Notes: generated by a model from the sequence alone, not told the origin. DNA of 64,000 nucleotides from Chitinibacter tainanensis DSM 15459 (GCF_000429785.1 NZ_KE386952.1:84572-148571), one strand, 5' to 3'. Counted from the stretch's first letter, positions 19,652 through 29,233 are shown. Program-made: numbers and translations.

Positions 19652-20392
19652 ATGCTGATTATTCCTGCAATTGATCTGAAAGATGGCCAATGTGTCCGTT
19701 TGCGCCAAGGCGAGATGGATGATGCCACCGTGTTCTCCGATGATCCGGCGAGCTTTGTCTCGCATTGGCTGGATCAGGGTGCGCGCCGCATGCATCTGGT
19801 TGATCTGAATGGCGCGTTCGCCGGCAAGCCGAAAAATCTGGATGCCGTAAAACGCATTCTGCAGGCAGTGGATGGCGAAGTGCCCGTCCAGCTGGGTGGC
19901 GGTATTCGCTCACTCGAAACCATCGAGATGTATCTGGATGCCGGTATCGACTATGTGATCATCGGCACCGCGGCCATTAAGCAACCCGGCTTTTTGCACG
20001 AAGCTTGTGACGCCTTCCCTGGCCACATCATCGTGGGGCTGGATGCCAAAGACGGCAAGGTAGCGACCGATGGCTGGGCCAAAGTCACCGATCACGACGT
20101 CATCGACCTCGCCAAACGCTTTGAAGGCTATGGCGTAGAAAGCGTGATTTACACCGATATCGGCCGTGATGGCATGCTCTCGGGTGTGAACATCGAAGCC
20201 ACAGTAAAACTGGCACAAGCGCTGACGATTCCGGTGATTGCCTCAGGTGGCCTCACTAATCTGGATGATGTACGCAAGCTGTGTGAAGTGGCCGCCGAAG
20301 GGATCGAAGGCGTGATCACCGGCCGCGCCATCTACGAAGGCACCATCGACTTTGCCAAGGCGCAGGAATTGGCGGACGAGCTGCGTGGCTAA
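19652..20392 (+). CDS. hisA: ProFAR isomerase HisA
   Basis: 246-aa beta/alpha barrel. Catalytic Asp8 is in [14 protein letters not shown] and the second catalytic Asp is in [10 protein letters not shown] near residue 130. Phosphate-binding loops are QLGGGIRS and [10 protein letters not shown]. Start is ATG 19652, 32 bases after hisH. Confidence 0.95.
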   Translation: MLIIPAIDLKDGQCVRLRQGEMDDATVFSDDPASFVSHWLDQGARRMHLVDLNGAFAGKPKNLDAVKRILQAVDGEVPVQLGGGIRSLETIEMYLDAGIDYVIIGTAAIKQPGFLHEACDAFPGHIIVGLDAKDGKVATDGWAKVTDHDVIDLAKRFEGYGVESVIYTDIGRDGMLSGVNIEATVKLAQALTIPVIASGGLTNLDDVRKLCEVAAEGIEGVITGRAIYEGTIDFAKAQELADELRG

Positions 20393-20395
20393 ACC

Positions 20396-20755
20396 ATGAG
20401 CGACACTGCGGCCGACGACAACAAACCGGAATGGCTGGATTGGGCCACCGAAGAGAGGCAGATCGGCCAGCTCTTGCGCGACACCAATCCAGATTGGTTT
20501 GATGAAGTCTGCCGCATTTTATTTGAATACGACCCCATGCTAATCCGCCTGGTGGGCGAGCCGGAAGGCTACGCCCCCGAAGCGGGCAGCATTATTCGTA
20601 GCCTGCCCCAATGCATGAATGTCGACGATGTTCAGCAGCTAATCTTCAATGTGTTTACCCAGTGGTTCACCCCGGAATTCGCCGGTGGCCGCAGCCAATA
20701 CGCCGAAACGGCTCAAGCGCTCTGGACCAGCTGGAAAACGCAGCAGCAAGAATGA
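20396..20755 (+). CDS. Unknown small acidic protein between hisA and hisF
   Basis: 119 aa, acidic and Trp-rich ([33 protein letters not shown]). No signal peptide or membrane segment. It starts 3 bases after hisA and ends 28 bases before hisF, so it is co-transcribed with both. I do not recognise a family. The spacing shows a kept reading frame rather than debris. Confidence 0.75.
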   Translation: MSDTAADDNKPEWLDWATEERQIGQLLRDTNPDWFDEVCRILFEYDPMLIRLVGEPEGYAPEAGSIIRSLPQCMNVDDVQQLIFNVFTQWFTPEFAGGRSQYAETAQALWTSWKTQQQE

Positions 20756-20783
20756 CCGTGGCCCTCGCCACGCGGAACCTGAT

Positions 20784-21551
20784 ATGCCACTAGCTAAACG
20801 TATTATCCCCTGTCTGGATGTGACCGCGGGTCGCGTCGTAAAAGGGGTGAATTTCCTTGAGTTACGCGACGCCGGCGATCCGGTCGAGATTGCCCGGCGC
20901 TACAACGAGCAAGGCGCGGATGAACTCACTTTTCTGGACATCACCGCCTCGAGCGACGATCGCGATCTGATTTTGCATGTGATCGAAGCTGTAGCTTCGC
21001 AGGTGTTTATTCCGCTCACTGTTGGTGGTGGCGTGCGCAAAGCCGATGATGTGCGCCGCTTACTCAATGCCGGCGCAGATAAAGTCAGCATTAACACCAC
21101 TGCAGTCTCTAACCCCGAAGTGGTTGAGCAGGCCGCGAGCCGCTTTGGCAGTCAGGCCATTGTAGTGGCCATTGATGCCAAAGCCACCGATGCCACCAAT
21201 AGCCGCTGGGAAGTGTTCACCCACGGTGGCCGCCGCCCAACCGGGCTGGATGCGGTAGAGTGGGCGCTGAAAATGCAGCAGCTGGGCGCGGGCGAAATTC
21301 TGCTCACCAGCATGGATCGCGACGGTACCAAAATCGGCTTTAATCTGCCTTTAACGCAAGCCGTGTCTGATGCAGTGGATATCCCGGTCATCGCCTCAGG
21401 TGGGGTGGGTAATTTACAGCATCTGGTGGATGGGGTGAAAATCGGCCACGCCGATGCTGTGCTGGCGGCCAGTATTTTCCACTTTGGTGAATACACGGTG
21501 CGCCAAGCCAAAGAAGCCATGCAGGCTGCCGGCATTGAAATGCGCCTTTAA
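20784..21551 (+). CDS. hisF: Imidazole glycerol phosphate synthase, cyclase subunit
   Basis: 255-aa barrel. Catalytic Asp11 is in [14 protein letters not shown], and the second Asp is in [10 protein letters not shown] near 130. Phosphate loops are TVGGGVRK and [10 protein letters not shown]. The ATG at 20784 gives the standard family N-terminus ([11 protein letters not shown]); longer in-frame starts overlap the previous gene. Confidence 0.95.
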   Translation: MPLAKRIIPCLDVTAGRVVKGVNFLELRDAGDPVEIARRYNEQGADELTFLDITASSDDRDLILHVIEAVASQVFIPLTVGGGVRKADDVRRLLNAGADKVSINTTAVSNPEVVEQAASRFGSQAIVVAIDAKATDATNSRWEVFTHGGRRPTGLDAVEWALKMQQLGAGEILLTSMDRDGTKIGFNLPLTQAVSDAVDIPVIASGGVGNLQHLVDGVKIGHADAVLAASIFHFGEYTVRQAKEAMQAAGIEMRL

Positions 21552-21569
21552 TCGCAGAGGAACACCCTG

Positions 21570-21908
21570 ATGTTGACTCGCCTTGCACTATTTTGCGCTG
21601 CTGCGTGCCTGAGCAGCAATCTACTGGCTTGTGATTTAAGCCTGCAAACCCCGGCCAATATTTCGGTCAGTGTCGACAATATGCGCCACGGACTGAAAAA
21701 CGAGCTCACCCTGTTTTTAACAGTGAAAGCCGCAGCTGGCCATGATTTCAAACGCCCACCGATTGTGGTGGATGCCAATGGCCGCGTGAGCGAACCCATC
21801 CGCATGGAAGGCGCGCTGGGCGCAATCCAAGCCAATGAAACTCGGCAATGGGTGGTGTATTACACCCCGGTGGCGGATTTCACCGCCGACAAGGTGGTAG
21901 TGCAATGA
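21570..21908 (+). CDS. Unknown exported small protein between hisF and hisI
   Basis: 112 aa with an N-terminal signal ([20 protein letters not shown]) that ends in LLAC, a possible lipobox. The mature part is a single beta-rich domain with [20 protein letters not shown]. It overlaps hisI by four bases (ATGA). I recognise no family. Exported proteins inside a his operon are unusual. Confidence 0.7.
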   Translation: MLTRLALFCAAACLSSNLLACDLSLQTPANISVSVDNMRHGLKNELTLFLTVKAAAGHDFKRPPIVVDANGRVSEPIRMEGALGAIQANETRQWVVYYTPVADFTADKVVVQ

Positions 21909-22297
21909 GCTGGCTCGACGAAATTAAATACGATGCAGCCGGGCTAGTACCGGTAATTGCACAAGATCAGGTCAGCGGCCGCGTACTGATGTTTGCCTTT
22001 GCCAATCGCGAAGCCGTCGCACTCACGGCCGAGAAAGGCACGGCGCACTACTGGACCCGTTCGCGCCAGAAACTCTGGCACAAAGGCGAAGAATCGGGGC
22101 ATTTTCAGCATGTTTCGGCCATTCAGCTCGATTGTGATGGCGATGTGCTGATTTACCAAATCCAGCAAGAGGGCGGCATTGCCTGCCATACCGGGCGCGA
22201 GAGCTGCTTTTTTCGCACCCTGGTGGATGGCGAATGGACTGTGGTCGATCCGGTGCTCAAAGACCCCCATGCCATTTACGGCCACAGCCACCCTTAA
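21905..22297 (+). CDS. hisI: Phosphoribosyl-AMP cyclohydrolase
   Basis: 130 aa, a stand-alone HisI not fused to HisE. Motifs are [19 protein letters not shown] near 50, the Mg-binding LDCDGD, and zinc cysteines in [10 protein letters not shown]. The ATG at 21905 overlaps the preceding stop and gives the standard [10 protein letters not shown] start. Confidence 0.95.
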   Translation: MSWLDEIKYDAAGLVPVIAQDQVSGRVLMFAFANREAVALTAEKGTAHYWTRSRQKLWHKGEESGHFQHVSAIQLDCDGDVLIYQIQQEGGIACHTGRESCFFRTLVDGEWTVVDPVLKDPHAIYGHSHP

Positions 22298-22304
22298 GCG
22301 CACG

Positions 22305-22388
22305 GTACCCCCGCAGCAATGAGCGGGGTACAATAGCCAAAAGTTCACATCTGTTTGACATCGATTTGTCATCCTGACGCAATATAAT
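22305..22388 (+). promoter_or_regulatory. Hairpin and candidate promoter upstream of hisE
   Basis: A GC-rich hairpin (GTACCCCCGC 22305-22314 against GCGGGGTAC 22323-22331, one bulged C) is followed by TTGACA (22355-22360) and TATAAT (22383-22388). Their 22-bp spacing is too long for a standard promoter, but CAATAT at 22380 would give 19. A GGAG sits before the hisE ATG. Confidence 0.4.
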
Positions 22389-22414
22389 CAACCCTGTTTT
22401 GTTTGGAGCAGCAT

Positions 22415-22744
22415 ATGATTTCTGCTGAAATTCTGGAACGTCTATCGCAAACGCTGGCCGAGCGCCGGCATGCTGATCCGTCGTCCTCGTATGTGGCCAA
22501 ACTCTACAACAAGGGACAAGAAGCCATTCTGAAAAAGGTGGGCGAAGAAGCCGTAGAAACCATCATGGCGGCCAAGGATGGCGATAAGCTGCACCTCGTG
22601 CGTGAAGTGGCTGATCTGTGGTTTCACACCATGGTGCTGCTGGCGCATGAAGGCTTAAGCCATGAAGATGTGCTGGCTGAGCTCGCCCGCCGGGAAGGCA
22701 TTTCCGGTATTGAAGAAAAAGCTTCGCGTGCCCGTGTTGACTGA
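22415..22744 (+). CDS. hisE: Phosphoribosyl-ATP pyrophosphatase
   Basis: 109-aa MazG-fold enzyme. The conserved [16 protein letters not shown] carries the metal-binding glutamates, and [16 protein letters not shown] completes the bundle. The ATG at 22415 is preferred to a TTG at 22403 because the GGAG ribosome-binding site lies between them. Confidence 0.94.
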   Translation: MISAEILERLSQTLAERRHADPSSSYVAKLYNKGQEAILKKVGEEAVETIMAAKDGDKLHLVREVADLWFHTMVLLAHEGLSHEDVLAELARREGISGIEEKASRARVD

Positions 22745-22752
22745 GTAAAACC

Positions 22753-23079
22753 ATGACCGACTGTATTTTCTGCAAAATCGTGCGCGGCGACATCCCCGCC
22801 AACAAAGTATACGAAGACGATGAGGTCTTGGCGTTTAAAGATATCCGCCCGGCCGCACCGGTGCATATTTTGTTGATTCCCAAGCGCCACATCGAATCCA
22901 TGCTGAACACCAGCCGGGAAGATGAAGCGCTGCTTGGCAAAATGCTGGCACTGACGCCAGTAATTGCGCGCGAGCACGGCCTGGGTGCCGGGTACAAAAC
23001 AGCGATTAACACCGGGTTGGCTGGTGGGCAGGAGGTTTTCCACCTGCACCTGCACATTCTGGGTACCCCACAACCGTAA
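22753..23079 (+). CDS. HIT-family (HinT-like) nucleotide hydrolase
   Basis: 108 aa. The histidine triad is in VFHLHLHILG near residue 98, and the N-terminal CIFCKIVRGDIPANKVYEDD is typical of HinT/PKCI. Such enzymes hydrolyse AMP-lysine and phosphoramidates. It follows hisE by 8 bases; HIT genes next to hisE are common in this group. Confidence 0.9.
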   Translation: MTDCIFCKIVRGDIPANKVYEDDEVLAFKDIRPAAPVHILLIPKRHIESMLNTSREDEALLGKMLALTPVIAREHGLGAGYKTAINTGLAGGQEVFHLHLHILGTPQP

Positions 23080-23137
23080 TCACCTGCAGGCCATATTTTA
23101 AAAGGCTTGCATTGATATACCCTTAGAGAGATTTATC

Positions 23138-23338
23138 ATGGGTTCATTTAGCATCTGGCATTGGCTGGTCGTTCTGGCGATCGTGATCCTGGTTTTTGGC
23201 ACCAAAAAGCTTGGCAATGTGGGCAAAGACCTCGGTTCGGCCATCAAGGGCTTTAAAGACGGCATGAAAGGCGAAGAAGAGCCGGCCAAACCAGAAGCGC
23301 AACGCGTGATCGACGTTAGCGAAAACGATAAGAAATAA
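23138..23338 (+). CDS. tatA: Sec-independent translocase subunit TatA
   Basis: 66 aa. N-terminal membrane segment ([15 protein letters not shown]), then the amphipathic helix with [20 protein letters not shown], then a charged tail. It forms the protein-conducting part of the Tat system, which exports folded and often cofactor-containing proteins. Confidence 0.94.
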   Translation: MGSFSIWHWLVVLAIVILVFGTKKLGNVGKDLGSAIKGFKDGMKGEEEPAKPEAQRVIDVSENDKK

Positions 23339-23340
23339 TC

Positions 23341-23940
23341 GTGTTTGATGTTAGTTTTGGTGAATTGCTGGTCATCGGGGCCGTTACGCTGGTCGTAGTC
23401 GGCCCCGAAAAACTGCCGAAAGTCGCCCGCACAGCCGGGATGCTGTTTGGCCGCCTGCAGCGGTTTGTAACCAACGTCAAATCCGACCTGCAGCGTGAAA
23501 TGCAGGCCAGCGAACTAGCGCAAATCCAGCGCGAAATCGAAGCTGAACAGCAGCAAATCAGCGCGATTATGCAGCCGGCCCAGAGCGAAGTGGCGCAAAC
23601 GCTAGAGCACGCCAGCTCGGCCTTGCAAGATCAGCCAGCGCAAGCACCTGCCCAGCCCGCTTCCGCCGAGACACCCGTAGCCCCGGTCGCATCCGCGGAG
23701 AGCGCCACGCCTGCTAAAGCTGCACCGGCAGCGGCTCAAGAGAATACGTCAGCCAGCCAGTCCGCCACTGCCGCGGCAACGGCCACAGCGGCCAGTACAG
23801 CGCCAACAAGCACGGCGGAACCTCTCACACCGGCCGGCAAGACGAGCGCTCGGGAAGCGGAAACCAGCACCCCGGACAACCAGCTTGACCTATTTGCCGA
23901 CCTGAACGAGCCCACCCCCACTGGCGCGGATCGCCGTTAA
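23341..23940 (+). CDS. tatB: Sec-independent translocase subunit TatB
   Basis: 199 aa starting with GTG two bases after tatA. The N-terminus MFDVSFGELLVIGAVTLVVV and GPEKLPKVARTAG are diagnostic of TatB. After an amphipathic helix to about residue 75 comes a long Ala/Pro/Thr-rich, low-complexity tail to the end. The tail makes it longer than many TatB proteins. Confidence 0.92.
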   Translation: MFDVSFGELLVIGAVTLVVVGPEKLPKVARTAGMLFGRLQRFVTNVKSDLQREMQASELAQIQREIEAEQQQISAIMQPAQSEVAQTLEHASSALQDQPAQAPAQPASAETPVAPVASAESATPAKAAPAAAQENTSASQSATAAATATAASTAPTSTAEPLTPAGKTSAREAETSTPDNQLDLFADLNEPTPTGADRR

Positions 23941-23942
23941 CC

Positions 23943-24689
23943 ATGACTGACCTGAACGACAATCTGCAACCTCTGATTGGCCATTTGATCGAGCTGCGCA
24001 ACCGCTTGGTGCGCAGTATTCTGGTCTTTATTGTGGGCTTTGTGATCGCATTTGCTTTCTCGGCCAAGCTCTATGATCTGCTGGTCGGCCCGCTCACCGC
24101 AGTGCTCAATGGGCAAAAGCTGATTACCACCGGGATTGCCACACCCTTTCTGGTGCAGATCAAGATTGCGGCGCTGGTGGCCTTCGTCGCCACACTGCCG
24201 CATACCTTGTATCAGATCTGGGCTTTTATCGCGCCGGGCCTGTATGTGCATGAAAAGAAACTGATTCTGCCGCTGGTGATTGCCTCCACGCTGCTGTTTC
24301 TCGCCGGCATGGCCTTTGCCTATTTCCTGGTCTTTGGCGTGGTCTTCAAATTTATTGCCTCGGTGATCCCCGATAGCATGCAGTGGCTGCCGGATTCGGG
24401 CGAATACCTCGATTTCGCACTGGGCATGTTTCTGGCCTTTGGCGTGACTTTTGAAGTGCCGATCGCGGTGATTGTCTTGGTGCGGATGGGTTTTGTCACC
24501 GTCGCCAAGTTGCGTGAAGTGCGCCCTTATGTCATTGTCGGCGCCTTTGTGATCGCGGCGGTAGTCACGCCACCCGATGTCTTGTCGCAATGCTTGCTCG
24601 CCATTCCGCTCTGGTTGCTGTACGAAGCCGGGGTGCTGGTTGCCACTTGGCTGTATCAACCAGTGAAGGACGAACAAGCAGCAGCCTAA
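23943..24689 (+). CDS. tatC: Sec-independent translocase subunit TatC
   Basis: 248 aa with six membrane segments. Motifs are LIGHLIELRNRLVRSI at the N-terminus, PHTLYQIWAFIAPGLY, and the conserved FLAGMAFAYFLVFGVVFKF. TatC is the twin-arginine signal receptor. It starts two bases after tatB. Confidence 0.95.
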   Translation: MTDLNDNLQPLIGHLIELRNRLVRSILVFIVGFVIAFAFSAKLYDLLVGPLTAVLNGQKLITTGIATPFLVQIKIAALVAFVATLPHTLYQIWAFIAPGLYVHEKKLILPLVIASTLLFLAGMAFAYFLVFGVVFKFIASVIPDSMQWLPDSGEYLDFALGMFLAFGVTFEVPIAVIVLVRMGFVTVAKLREVRPYVIVGAFVIAAVVTPPDVLSQCLLAIPLWLLYEAGVLVATWLYQPVKDEQAAA

Positions 24690-24702
24690 CGGATTCTGCT
24701 GT

Positions 24703-26514
24703 ATGACCTTCCAACTACGTCTTTATCAAAGCCTGCTCTTCCTGCTGGCGGCGGTGCCTTGCGGCATCCCCTATCGCTGGGACCCAAATCCGGTCTTCCC
24801 TTCCGAGCTGGCGGCATTCTTTTTCTGTATTCTGATTACGCTAGCGGGTGTGCTGGTACCGTCCGAGCGCGATACGCGTTGCGCCCCGCCGTGGAGCAGC
24901 CTGATGTGGCTGGGCTTCTGCGGCGTGATTGGCTTGCAAGCGGTGTTCTTACCGCATGGCTACGCCACCGAGCGAGTTTACCCGCTGGTATACGCACTGG
25001 GCGCGGCGGGTGCGGGCTGGTCGTTGGCGCGGGCGATTGCGGTGTTTGGCGTAACCCCATTGTTGAATATGTTTGCCTGGGGCTTATTGGCCGGGGCGAT
25101 TTTCAACTCGGGCATTGCCGTACCGCAGATTGTGCAGCTGATTCAGGAAGGCCCGCGACTCATCTTCGGCAATATCGGCCAGAAAAACATGTATGGCCAT
25201 TACCTAGCCTGGGGCTTGGCCAGCGCCGCCTATCTGGTGACGCAAAAGGACGAGCTACCCAAGCCAGTCTTCTGGCTGGTCAGCCTGTGGCTGGCGCTCT
25301 CGCTGGCTTTTTGTGGCTCACGCTCGCCGCTGCTGTACGCCGGGGCATGGCTAGCTCTGGGCTTGCTGGTATGGTGGCGCGGGCAGGATAGCCTGCGCCA
25401 ATTTGGCCGGGCGCTGAGTATTGCGGCGGGTTTGATTATCCTAATGCAATTTGCCGCGCCAATGGTCAATGAGCTGCTGCAAGCGCTGCTGAAAGCCAAG
25501 AATGAAGTCCCCACCGGTCTGGATCGCCTCGATTCGAACGGCTCGCGCCGCCTGGTGGAATGGCAAAAAGCCTGGCTGGTATTCCAGCAATATCCAGTGC
25601 TGGGTACGGGCTGGGGTAGCTATGCGGTGCACAGCAATGCGCTGCAAGTGCGCCCCGAGTTTGCGATTGTGTCGGAAAGCGTGCTGTTTACTCACGCGCA
25701 CAATTCAGTGCTGAACCTCATGGCTGAAACCGGCCTGCTGGGCACCGGGGTTATTGTGTTGGGCCTAGCCGGTGTGCTGTGGAGTGCGGTGCGCCGCTGG
25801 GCCGAGCCGGGTGTGATGTTTGCCTTGGCGCTCTTGTCGGTATCACTGCTGCATAGCCTGGTGGAATATCCGCTGTGGTATTTCCACTTCCTCGGCCCGT
25901 TTGCCTTGATGCTGGTGTTTGCCCAAAGCAGCGTCCCGCGCTGGCCGATCCCTGCCATGGCCGCTCGTTTCGGCTGGGCACTGTGGGGTGGCGCCGGGCT
26001 GGCGCTGTGTTTCTTGGGTGGCAAGATTTATCTCGAGATCTATCCGATTATGGATCCGGCCGGCGATGAGAAACTCAACGCTAGCCGCATCGAGCGCCTG
26101 GAGGGCATGCGCCAGAACCCGCTGATTGATTATTACGCCGAGCACGCGCTGTCGAATTACATCGTGGCCAGCCGTAGCGAAATCGATTGGAAGCTGGCCA
26201 TTTTGCGCAAGCAAAACGCTATTCGCCCCTACCCTGGCCAGATGACCGATCAGGCGGTTATGGAAGCCTTGCTCGGCAATCAGGCGGTGGCTCACGATCT
26301 GATGCGCCGCGCGGCCTTTGCCTACCCAGAGAGCTTTGATTACTACTATCAAACCCTGGATGGCTTTAAAGAGCCGAATGTCCGGGCGCTGTTGGTGGAT
26401 GTGGATGAAGCGCGGGATTTCTTTAATGCCAAGCTCGACTTCAAGATCAAGCGCGAGCTGCCAAGCGAAGCCCACGCGGCAAGCAGCGCCAGCTCAGCGG
26501 CCAAAGCTGATTAA
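24703..26514 (+). CDS. PglL-like O-oligosaccharyltransferase (Wzy_C family)
   Basis: 603-aa inner-membrane protein with about eleven segments. The PglL signature FGNIGQKNMYGHYLAWGL occurs near residue 155, and a Wzy_C-type periplasmic loop contains TGWGSYAVHSNALQVR and THAHNSVLNLMAETGLLG with the catalytic-type His. The ~180-residue C-terminal tail is soluble and helical. PglL enzymes transfer lipid-linked glycans to serines of pilins and other exported proteins. The pilus genes at both ends of the window give likely substrates; the substrate itself is inferred. Confidence 0.8.
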   Translation: MTFQLRLYQSLLFLLAAVPCGIPYRWDPNPVFPSELAAFFFCILITLAGVLVPSERDTRCAPPWSSLMWLGFCGVIGLQAVFLPHGYATERVYPLVYALGAAGAGWSLARAIAVFGVTPLLNMFAWGLLAGAIFNSGIAVPQIVQLIQEGPRLIFGNIGQKNMYGHYLAWGLASAAYLVTQKDELPKPVFWLVSLWLALSLAFCGSRSPLLYAGAWLALGLLVWWRGQDSLRQFGRALSIAAGLIILMQFAAPMVNELLQALLKAKNEVPTGLDRLDSNGSRRLVEWQKAWLVFQQYPVLGTGWGSYAVHSNALQVRPEFAIVSESVLFTHAHNSVLNLMAETGLLGTGVIVLGLAGVLWSAVRRWAEPGVMFALALLSVSLLHSLVEYPLWYFHFLGPFALMLVFAQSSVPRWPIPAMAARFGWALWGGAGLALCFLGGKIYLEIYPIMDPAGDEKLNASRIERLEGMRQNPLIDYYAEHALSNYIVASRSEIDWKLAILRKQNAIRPYPGQMTDQAVMEALLGNQAVAHDLMRRAAFAYPESFDYYYQTLDGFKEPNVRALLVDVDEARDFFNAKLDFKIKRELPSEAHAASSASSAAKAD

Positions 26515-26552
26515 GACCGGCGGGCGCAGCCGCGCCCCGGTCGAGCCATCCT

Positions 26553-27485
26553 ATGAAAAAAGCTGTTTCTCCCCTCCCCCTGCGTGACGGCCTGGCGGCC
26601 AGTTGCGCGGGAATGCTGCCCGGCGGGCACTGGAAGCTGGCGCGCGATTTTCTGCGCGACCGTTTTCCCTATCTCGACCCGGCGATCATCGACCAGCGCC
26701 TGCAGGCGGGCGAGATATTCGATGATAATGGCCAGCCCATCGCGCCCGATGCCCCGTATCGGCCCGGCCACTATCTTTGGTATTACCGTGATGTACCGCA
26801 GGAAACGCCGGTGCCATTTGCGCTCGAGATTCTGCATCAGGATGAGCGGATTGTCGTCATCGACAAGCCGCATTTCTTGTCCACCATCCCGGCTGGGCGC
26901 TTTGTGCGTGAAACCGCACTGGTGCGCTTGCGCCAGCTACTCGGGCGCGATGACATCGCGCCAGTGCACCGCCTCGATCGGGAAACCGCCGGGGTGATGA
27001 TGTTTTGCCTTGATAGCGCCAGCCGCAGCGGCTATCAGCGGCTGTTTGAAAGCCGGCAAGTGCAGAAAACCTACGAAGCCATTGCGCCGTTCCGGCCCGA
27101 CCTGACCCTGCCCTATGTACATCGCTCGCGCCTGAGCGAAGCCAGCGCTGACTTTTTTACCATGGCCGAAGTGCCGGGCGAGCCCAATAGTGAAACGCGC
27201 ATCAGCCTGCTGGAGCAGCGCGGCGCCTGGGCCAAATATCGGCTCGAACCGCACACCGGCAAAAAGCACCAGCTACGCGCGCATCTGGCTGCGCTGCAGA
27301 TCCCGATTTTGAATGACCCATGGTATCCGGTGGTGCTGGATGACAAAGGCGATGACTTTAGCGCCCCGCTGCAATTACTGGCGCGCGAGCTACGCTTTGT
27401 TGATCCCTTTAGCCAGTGCGAACGGGTATTTTATTCCCGGCGCGAACTCAGTTGGCCGGCCGCAACCAACGATTGCGCCACTTAA
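26553..27485 (+). CDS. RluA-family pseudouridine synthase
   Basis: 310 aa. The catalytic Asp is in VHRLDRETAGVMMFC near residue 147. The N-terminus (FLRDRFPYLDPAIIDQRLQ) resembles the S4-like lead of RluA enzymes, and EILHQDERIVVIDKPHFLS opens the catalytic domain. The C-terminal EPHTGKKHQLRAHLAALQIP is typical. The target RNA is not predictable from sequence. It is followed by repeat copy 4 and a strong terminator. Confidence 0.85.
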   Translation: MKKAVSPLPLRDGLAASCAGMLPGGHWKLARDFLRDRFPYLDPAIIDQRLQAGEIFDDNGQPIAPDAPYRPGHYLWYYRDVPQETPVPFALEILHQDERIVVIDKPHFLSTIPAGRFVRETALVRLRQLLGRDDIAPVHRLDRETAGVMMFCLDSASRSGYQRLFESRQVQKTYEAIAPFRPDLTLPYVHRSRLSEASADFFTMAEVPGEPNSETRISLLEQRGAWAKYRLEPHTGKKHQLRAHLAALQIPILNDPWYPVVLDDKGDDFSAPLQLLARELRFVDPFSQCERVFYSRRELSWPAATNDCAT

Positions 27486-27500
27486 ACGAAGTCGCAATGA

Positions 27501-27559
27501 ATACCCCGACAGGTATAGCCCGCCAAGGCAGTAGCTATAGTGCCTGCAGGGCAATACGT
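27501..27559. repeat. Dispersed 49-bp element, copy 4, with 16-bp palindrome
   Basis: A 16-bp palindrome ATACCCCGACAGGTAT (27501-27516) supplies the left AGGTAT at 27511, and ATACGT lies at 27554-27559, giving the 49-bp unit. ATAC to ATAC is 53 bp. It shares AGGTATAG and GCCAAGGCAGT with copy 5, the longest interior identity I noticed in the family. Confidence 0.65.
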
Positions 27560-27586
27560 TCTGGTAGTTTTACACAGCTAAAAGGC

Positions 27587-27703
27587 AAAATTGTTCACCG
27601 CCGGCGGCTGGTGGCAATTTTAGAATGAAGTCATGGAATTCAGCGCTTGAACACGCATTCCATACAGAGAGTTTAGGGCCCGCCGCGTGCGGGCCTTTTT
27701 TTT
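27587..27703 (+). ncRNA. Candidate structured small RNA or 3'-UTR RNA with three hairpins
   Basis: Three consecutive stems precede an eight-T run. First is 27587-27621: AAAATTG/CAATTTT around CACCGCC/GGC-t-GGTG. Second is ATGGAAT/ATTCCAT (27633-27639, 27657-27663). Third is GGCCCGC/GCGGGCC (27677-27683, 27689-27695) with T8. No reading frame fits. It lies 102 bases past the pseudouridine synthase stop and is convergent with the tlyA-like gene. Promoter evidence is weak (TTGTTC 27591, TAGAAT 27621), so it may be processed from the upstream mRNA. Confidence 0.45.
27677..27703 (+). terminator. Strong intrinsic terminator
   Basis: A 7-bp all-GC stem GGCCCGC/GCGGGCC with a CGCGT loop is followed by eight T. 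It ends rightward transcription before the minus-strand methylase gene that finishes at 27720. Confidence 0.9.
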
Positions 27704-27719
27704 GCGCCGGCCGGCGCGC

Positions 27720-28469
27720 CTAGGCGGCGAGAGCGTAGATAAAAAACTCGTGATTGCCATCGCCACCGGTGATCGGGCTGGGGAAATAATCCAGCACCTG
27801 AAAACCACATTCGCTGGCCGCTGTACGGATTTTGCTTTCAACCAGCGGATACAGCGCCGGATCGCGCACAATGCCGCCCTTGCCCAAGGCCTGCGGCCCA
27901 AGCTCAAACTGCGGCTTCACCAGAAACAGTAAACGCCCGCCCGCTGGCAGTACGCAGCGTAACGCCGGCAGCACCAGCGTGAGCGAAATAAACGAGACAT
28001 CACCCACCACCAGATCCAGCGGCGCATCCAGCGCCGGGGCAATCAACTCTGGCGTGAGATGGCGCGCATTCACGCCTTCAAATTGCACCACACGCGCATC
28101 CGCCAGCAGCCGCGGGTGCAACTGATCATGACCGACTTCGACCCCAATCACTTTGCGCGCACCCGCTTGCAGCAGGCAATCGCTAAATCCGCCAGTGGAA
28201 ATCCCGACATCCAGCGCCGTGAAATCGGTCACCGTCAGTTGCGCCGCCGCCAAAGCTCCGGCCAGTTTGAGCCCGCCGCGCGAGACATAGCGATCGACTT
28301 CATCAGGGGCAATCTGCAAATCGGCATCGGCCGGCAGTTTTAGTGCGGCTTTAGACACCGCTTTGCCATCGGCCATCACCCGACCGGCAGCGATCATGGT
28401 TTGTGCCTGCGTGCGCGAGGCGGCCACGCCCCGCTCCACCAGCAATACATCAGCCCGCAACATACTCAT
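27720..28469 (-). CDS. TlyA-family rRNA methyltransferase
   Basis: 249 aa. An N-terminal S4 RNA-binding domain (LRADVLLVERGVAASRTQAQ, about 3-60) is followed by an FtsJ/SAM-methylase domain with ALDVGISTGGFSDCLLQAGA near 87 and DLVVGDVSFISLTLVLPA. Family members 2'-O-methylate 16S and 23S rRNA; the old name is hemolysin A. The start may be ATG 28469 or the third codon (28463). Confidence 0.87.
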   Translation of the reverse strand: MSMLRADVLLVERGVAASRTQAQTMIAAGRVMADGKAVSKAALKLPADADLQIAPDEVDRYVSRGGLKLAGALAAAQLTVTDFTALDVGISTGGFSDCLLQAGARKVIGVEVGHDQLHPRLLADARVVQFEGVNARHLTPELIAPALDAPLDLVVGDVSFISLTLVLPALRCVLPAGGRLLFLVKPQFELGPQALGKGGIVRDPALYPLVESKIRTAASECGFQVLDYFPSPITGGDGNHEFFIYALAA

Positions 28470-28477
28470 CGCGTGGC

Positions 28478-29233
28478 TCAGGCAAAGGTTTCGTCGTTAC
28501 GCAGATAGCGCCACTGCCCGCGCGGCAGCTCGCCCAGCACCACTTTACCAATCCGGATCCGCTGCAGGCCAACGACTTGCAGGCCCACCAGCTCACACAT
28601 CCGGCGAATTTGGCGCTTTTTACCCTCTTTGAGGATAAAGCGCAGCTGGTCTTTGTTTTGCCACCACACCCGCGCCGGCTTGAGCGCCTCACCATCCAGA
28701 GACAAACCGTGGTTTAGCAGGCGCAAGCCATCGGCTTTCAGGTGGCCTGATACGCGCACCAGGTATTCTTTTTCCACCTGCGAATTTTCGCCGATCAGGG
28801 TTTTGGCCACCACGCCGTCCTGGGTGAGTACCAATAAGCCCACCGAATCAATATCCAAGCGCCCGGCTGGCGCCAGCCCCTGAAAATGCACGGGCGAGAA
28901 ACGAATTCCGCTGGTGTCGCCAGCCCAATGGTTTTCCGGCTGCACCAGCACCACCGCGGGCTCGTAGCCATCTTCGGCCTGGCCCGACACATAGCCCACC
29001 GGCTTATTAATCAAAATGGTGACGCGATTATCCTGAATCTGCCGGGCGATCGGGTCGAGCTCGATGTGCTGCTCGGGCAAAACCTTGCTGCCCAGCACAT
29101 TCACCACCTCGCCATCGACTTTCACCCAGCCTTTGGCGATGTATTCATCCGCCTCACGCCGTGAGCACAGGCCCAGCTCGGCCATGCGTTTAGACAAGCG
29201 CAGCGGGGTAGACGAGTCGTGTTGTTCTTCCAT
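28478..29233 (-). CDS. RsuA/RluF-family pseudouridine synthase
   Basis: 251 aa from ATG 29233; a TTG nine codons upstream is possible. An N-terminal S4 domain ([20 protein letters not shown]) is followed by the catalytic motif [18 protein letters not shown] with the nucleophile Asp, then EKEYLVRV and the basic [16 protein letters not shown]. It modifies uridines in rRNA; RluF is the nearest named type. It is 8 bases upstream of the tlyA-like gene on the same strand, so both act on ribosomal RNA from one transcript. Confidence 0.85.
   Translation of the reverse strand: MEEQHDSSTPLRLSKRMAELGLCSRREADEYIAKGWVKVDGEVVNVLGSKVLPEQHIELDPIARQIQDNRVTILINKPVGYVSGQAEDGYEPAVVLVQPENHWAGDTSGIRFSPVHFQGLAPAGRLDIDSVGLLVLTQDGVVAKTLIGENSQVEKEYLVRVSGHLKADGLRLLNHGLSLDGEALKPARVWWQNKDQLRFILKEGKKRQIRRMCELVGLQVVGLQRIRIGKVVLGELPRGQWRYLRNDETFA

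Noticed and set aside
23063..23122. Possible tenth copy of the 49-bp element before tatA
   Set aside because: ATACCC is present at 23117, but the left end reads CCGTAA and the palindrome spacing is off by one; it may be a decayed copy but is too weak to list.
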